Origin: Bacteroidales bacterium Bact_23
GTDB taxonomy: Bacteria; Bacteroidota; Bacteroidia; Bacteroidales; Lentimicrobiaceae
DNA length: 16,100 bases
Assembly: GCA_001603685.1 (NCBI GenBank)
Contig: LUZO01000016.1
Span: 1-16,100, forward strand
Direction: 5' to 3'
The notes beneath the pieces are model-generated. The model saw only the letters and a program-made list of their open reading frames with translations, searched no databases and was not told the DNA's origin. Positions 15,423 through 16,100 of the stretch are shown here, one piece after another (position 1 is the first letter of the stretch; the number at the start of each line of letters is the position of its first letter). A program made the translations under genes and the position numbers.

Positions 15423-15747
15423 TTGCCACCACAGGTTTTACGGTTACAGCTCCGATGGTATCATATTGCGCCGTTGCGGCCAGTAATCCGAAATGATCCT
15501 CTTCGTCAATTCTCAGTTGTGTACACTGCAATTTTCTGTTGACGCCCTCGCTCAGCATATTGAAGAAAAAAGGAAACAAAAAGCTGCCGCGATACTCCCT
15601 CTGCACTTTGGGTAAGGTCAAACTGATTGAAGGCGTCGCCGGATCATAAAAATAACGGTCGTCGTACCTGAATACATAATGGTGACGATCTTCTTCCGTC
15701 AGTGTTCCGGCAAGGACTCCGTTCCGGTATATTTCCAGAATTCTCAT
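15412..15747 (-). CDS. hipS: HipS-like antitoxin (HipA N-terminal subdomain as a separate protein)
   Basis: A 111-residue protein equivalent to the N-terminal subdomain 1 of HipA. Recognisable parts are the opening strand pair (MRILEIYRNGVLAGTLTEED), ISLTLPKVQREYRG (41-54), FFFNMLSEGVNRK (60-72) in the position of the usual FF-x-LLPEG motif, and FGLLAATAQYDTIGAVTV, which matches the FALLAAIGRDCVGAV region of HipA. In HipBST systems HipS is the protein that neutralises HipT, with HipB helping and repressing transcription. This protein contains no tryptophan, whereas E. coli HipS is reported to insert a Trp into the HipT active site. It starts 4 bases after hipB ends and overlaps hipT by 11 bases, so the three genes form one transcript. 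Confidence 0.85.
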   Translation of the reverse strand: MRILEIYRNGVLAGTLTEEDRHHYVFRYDDRYFYDPATPSISLTLPKVQREYRGSFLFPFFFNMLSEGVNRKLQCTQLRIDEEDHFGLLAATAQYDTIGAVTVKPVVANEP

Positions 15748-15751
15748 TTAC

Positions 15752-15961
15752 TCAGGGCCTCTTTTTTACTTCAAGCGTCAGTTCCATCCCCAGAACTTCA
15801 GCCAGTTTATTCAGAACCTCAACGGAAGGATTCCCCTGCCCCCGTTCCAGCTTGTACAAAGTATTTGCACTTACTCCGGCCAGTTCAGCCAGGTGGTTTT
15901 GCGTAATACGCAACTCCTTCCGCCTGTTTTTTATGATTTCTCCAAGTGTTCCGACTAACAT
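15752..15961 (-). CDS. hipB: HipB-like XRE-family transcriptional regulator (antitoxin component)
   Basis: A 69-residue helix-turn-helix protein of the Cro/C1 (XRE) class. The DNA-binding region is ITQNHLAELAGVSANTLYKLERG (19-41), followed by NPSVEVLNKLAEVLGMELTLEV, the usual fourth and fifth helices and a short C-terminal strand. It is first in the hipB-hipS-hipT operon and probably represses it while binding HipS and HipT. The ATG at 15961 lies within a perfect 12-bp palindrome, a plausible own operator. The length and order match HipB of known three-component modules. Confidence 0.88.
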   Translation of the reverse strand: MLVGTLGEIIKNRRKELRITQNHLAELAGVSANTLYKLERGQGNPSVEVLNKLAEVLGMELTLEVKKRP

Positions 15962-15969
15962 TATAATGT
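15958..15969. promoter_or_regulatory. Candidate HipB operator palindrome
   Basis: ACATTATAATGT is a perfect 12-bp palindrome that covers the hipB start codon and its immediate 5' leader, next to the -7 box. A looser CACA-N6-TGTG dyad lies at 16019-16032, just upstream of the -33 region. Both are candidates for XRE-type autorepression. Confidence 0.45.
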
Positions 15970-15980
15970 GGTTTTGACAT

Positions 15981-16011
15981 CAAAGATAAGATTTTCTTTT
16001 CGAAAATACAA
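15981..16011 (-). promoter_or_regulatory. Promoter of the hipBST-like operon (Bacteroidota type)
   Basis: On the minus strand: TTG core (16009-16011), 20 bases, TATCTTTG (15981-15988). The -7 box is a full consensus match and ends 19 bases before the hipB ATG. The leader would be very short and would include the palindrome. Confidence 0.55.
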
Positions 16012-16100
16012 GAAAAATCACATTTTATTGTGTTTTTTATGTTAGGATATTAGAATAAACAGGAAAGCCGGTCAAAGTCATTTTAAATGCCACACTCCCG
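15989..16100. other. AT-rich upstream region of the hip operon
   Basis: No gene is visible here. It contains the -33 half of the hip promoter and the CACA-N6-TGTG dyad; the rest shows nothing I can identify. Confidence 0.4.

Overview
The window reads as a piece of a Bacteroidota chromosome, most likely from the order Bacteroidales or a near relative. The evidence is a GldH-type gliding-motility lipoprotein next to a PSP1/RicT gene and a class A penicillin-binding protein, a long PriA (about 834 residues), the short arginine decarboxylase clade found in Bacteroidota, and several TAnnTTTG promoter -7 elements. There are no rRNA or tRNA genes, no CRISPR array, and no insertion sequence that I can recognise.

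Layout. (1) 173-844 (+): AqpZ-type water channel, ending in a very strong hairpin terminator shared with the convergent cell-wall gene. (2) 969-5110 (-): ricT -> gldH -> PBP1A, a housekeeping and envelope cluster. (3) 5311-5865 (-): a small exported, probably outer-membrane beta-barrel protein. (4) 5927-8431 (-): PriA primosomal helicase, starting at TTG. (5) 8692-9534 (+): YpfJ-type zinc metallopeptidase, divergent from priA. (6) 9778-13644: a polyamine locus with a deoxyhypusine-synthase-like enzyme (+) convergent to an agmatinase-family protein (-) and an arginine decarboxylase (-). (7) 13645-14417: a gene-poor gap with hairpins, one small ORF with an EF-hand-like loop, and possibly decayed coding sequence. 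(8) 14418-15961 (-): a three-gene toxin-antitoxin operon with hipB-hipS-hipT architecture, with its own promoter and a palindrome over the hipB start codon.

How the genes fit together. Arginine decarboxylase should make agmatine, and an agmatinase would turn that into putrescine. The SpeB homologue here, however, has lost one of the six conserved manganese ligands (Asp to Ala) and the Asp and Glu of the late DVVE motif used for guanidino substrates, while the fold and the other ligands are intact. The neighbouring DHS-like enzyme keeps the catalytic lysine and nearby glutamate but differs from true deoxyhypusine synthase at the polyamine-binding positions. The locus may therefore run non-canonical polyamine chemistry or contain a non-catalytic partner protein; this is the most unusual thing in the window. 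The second item of interest is the HipBST-like module, in which the kinase is split from its N-terminal domain, carries a Ser-Ile-Ser loop, and has a HipS with no tryptophan.
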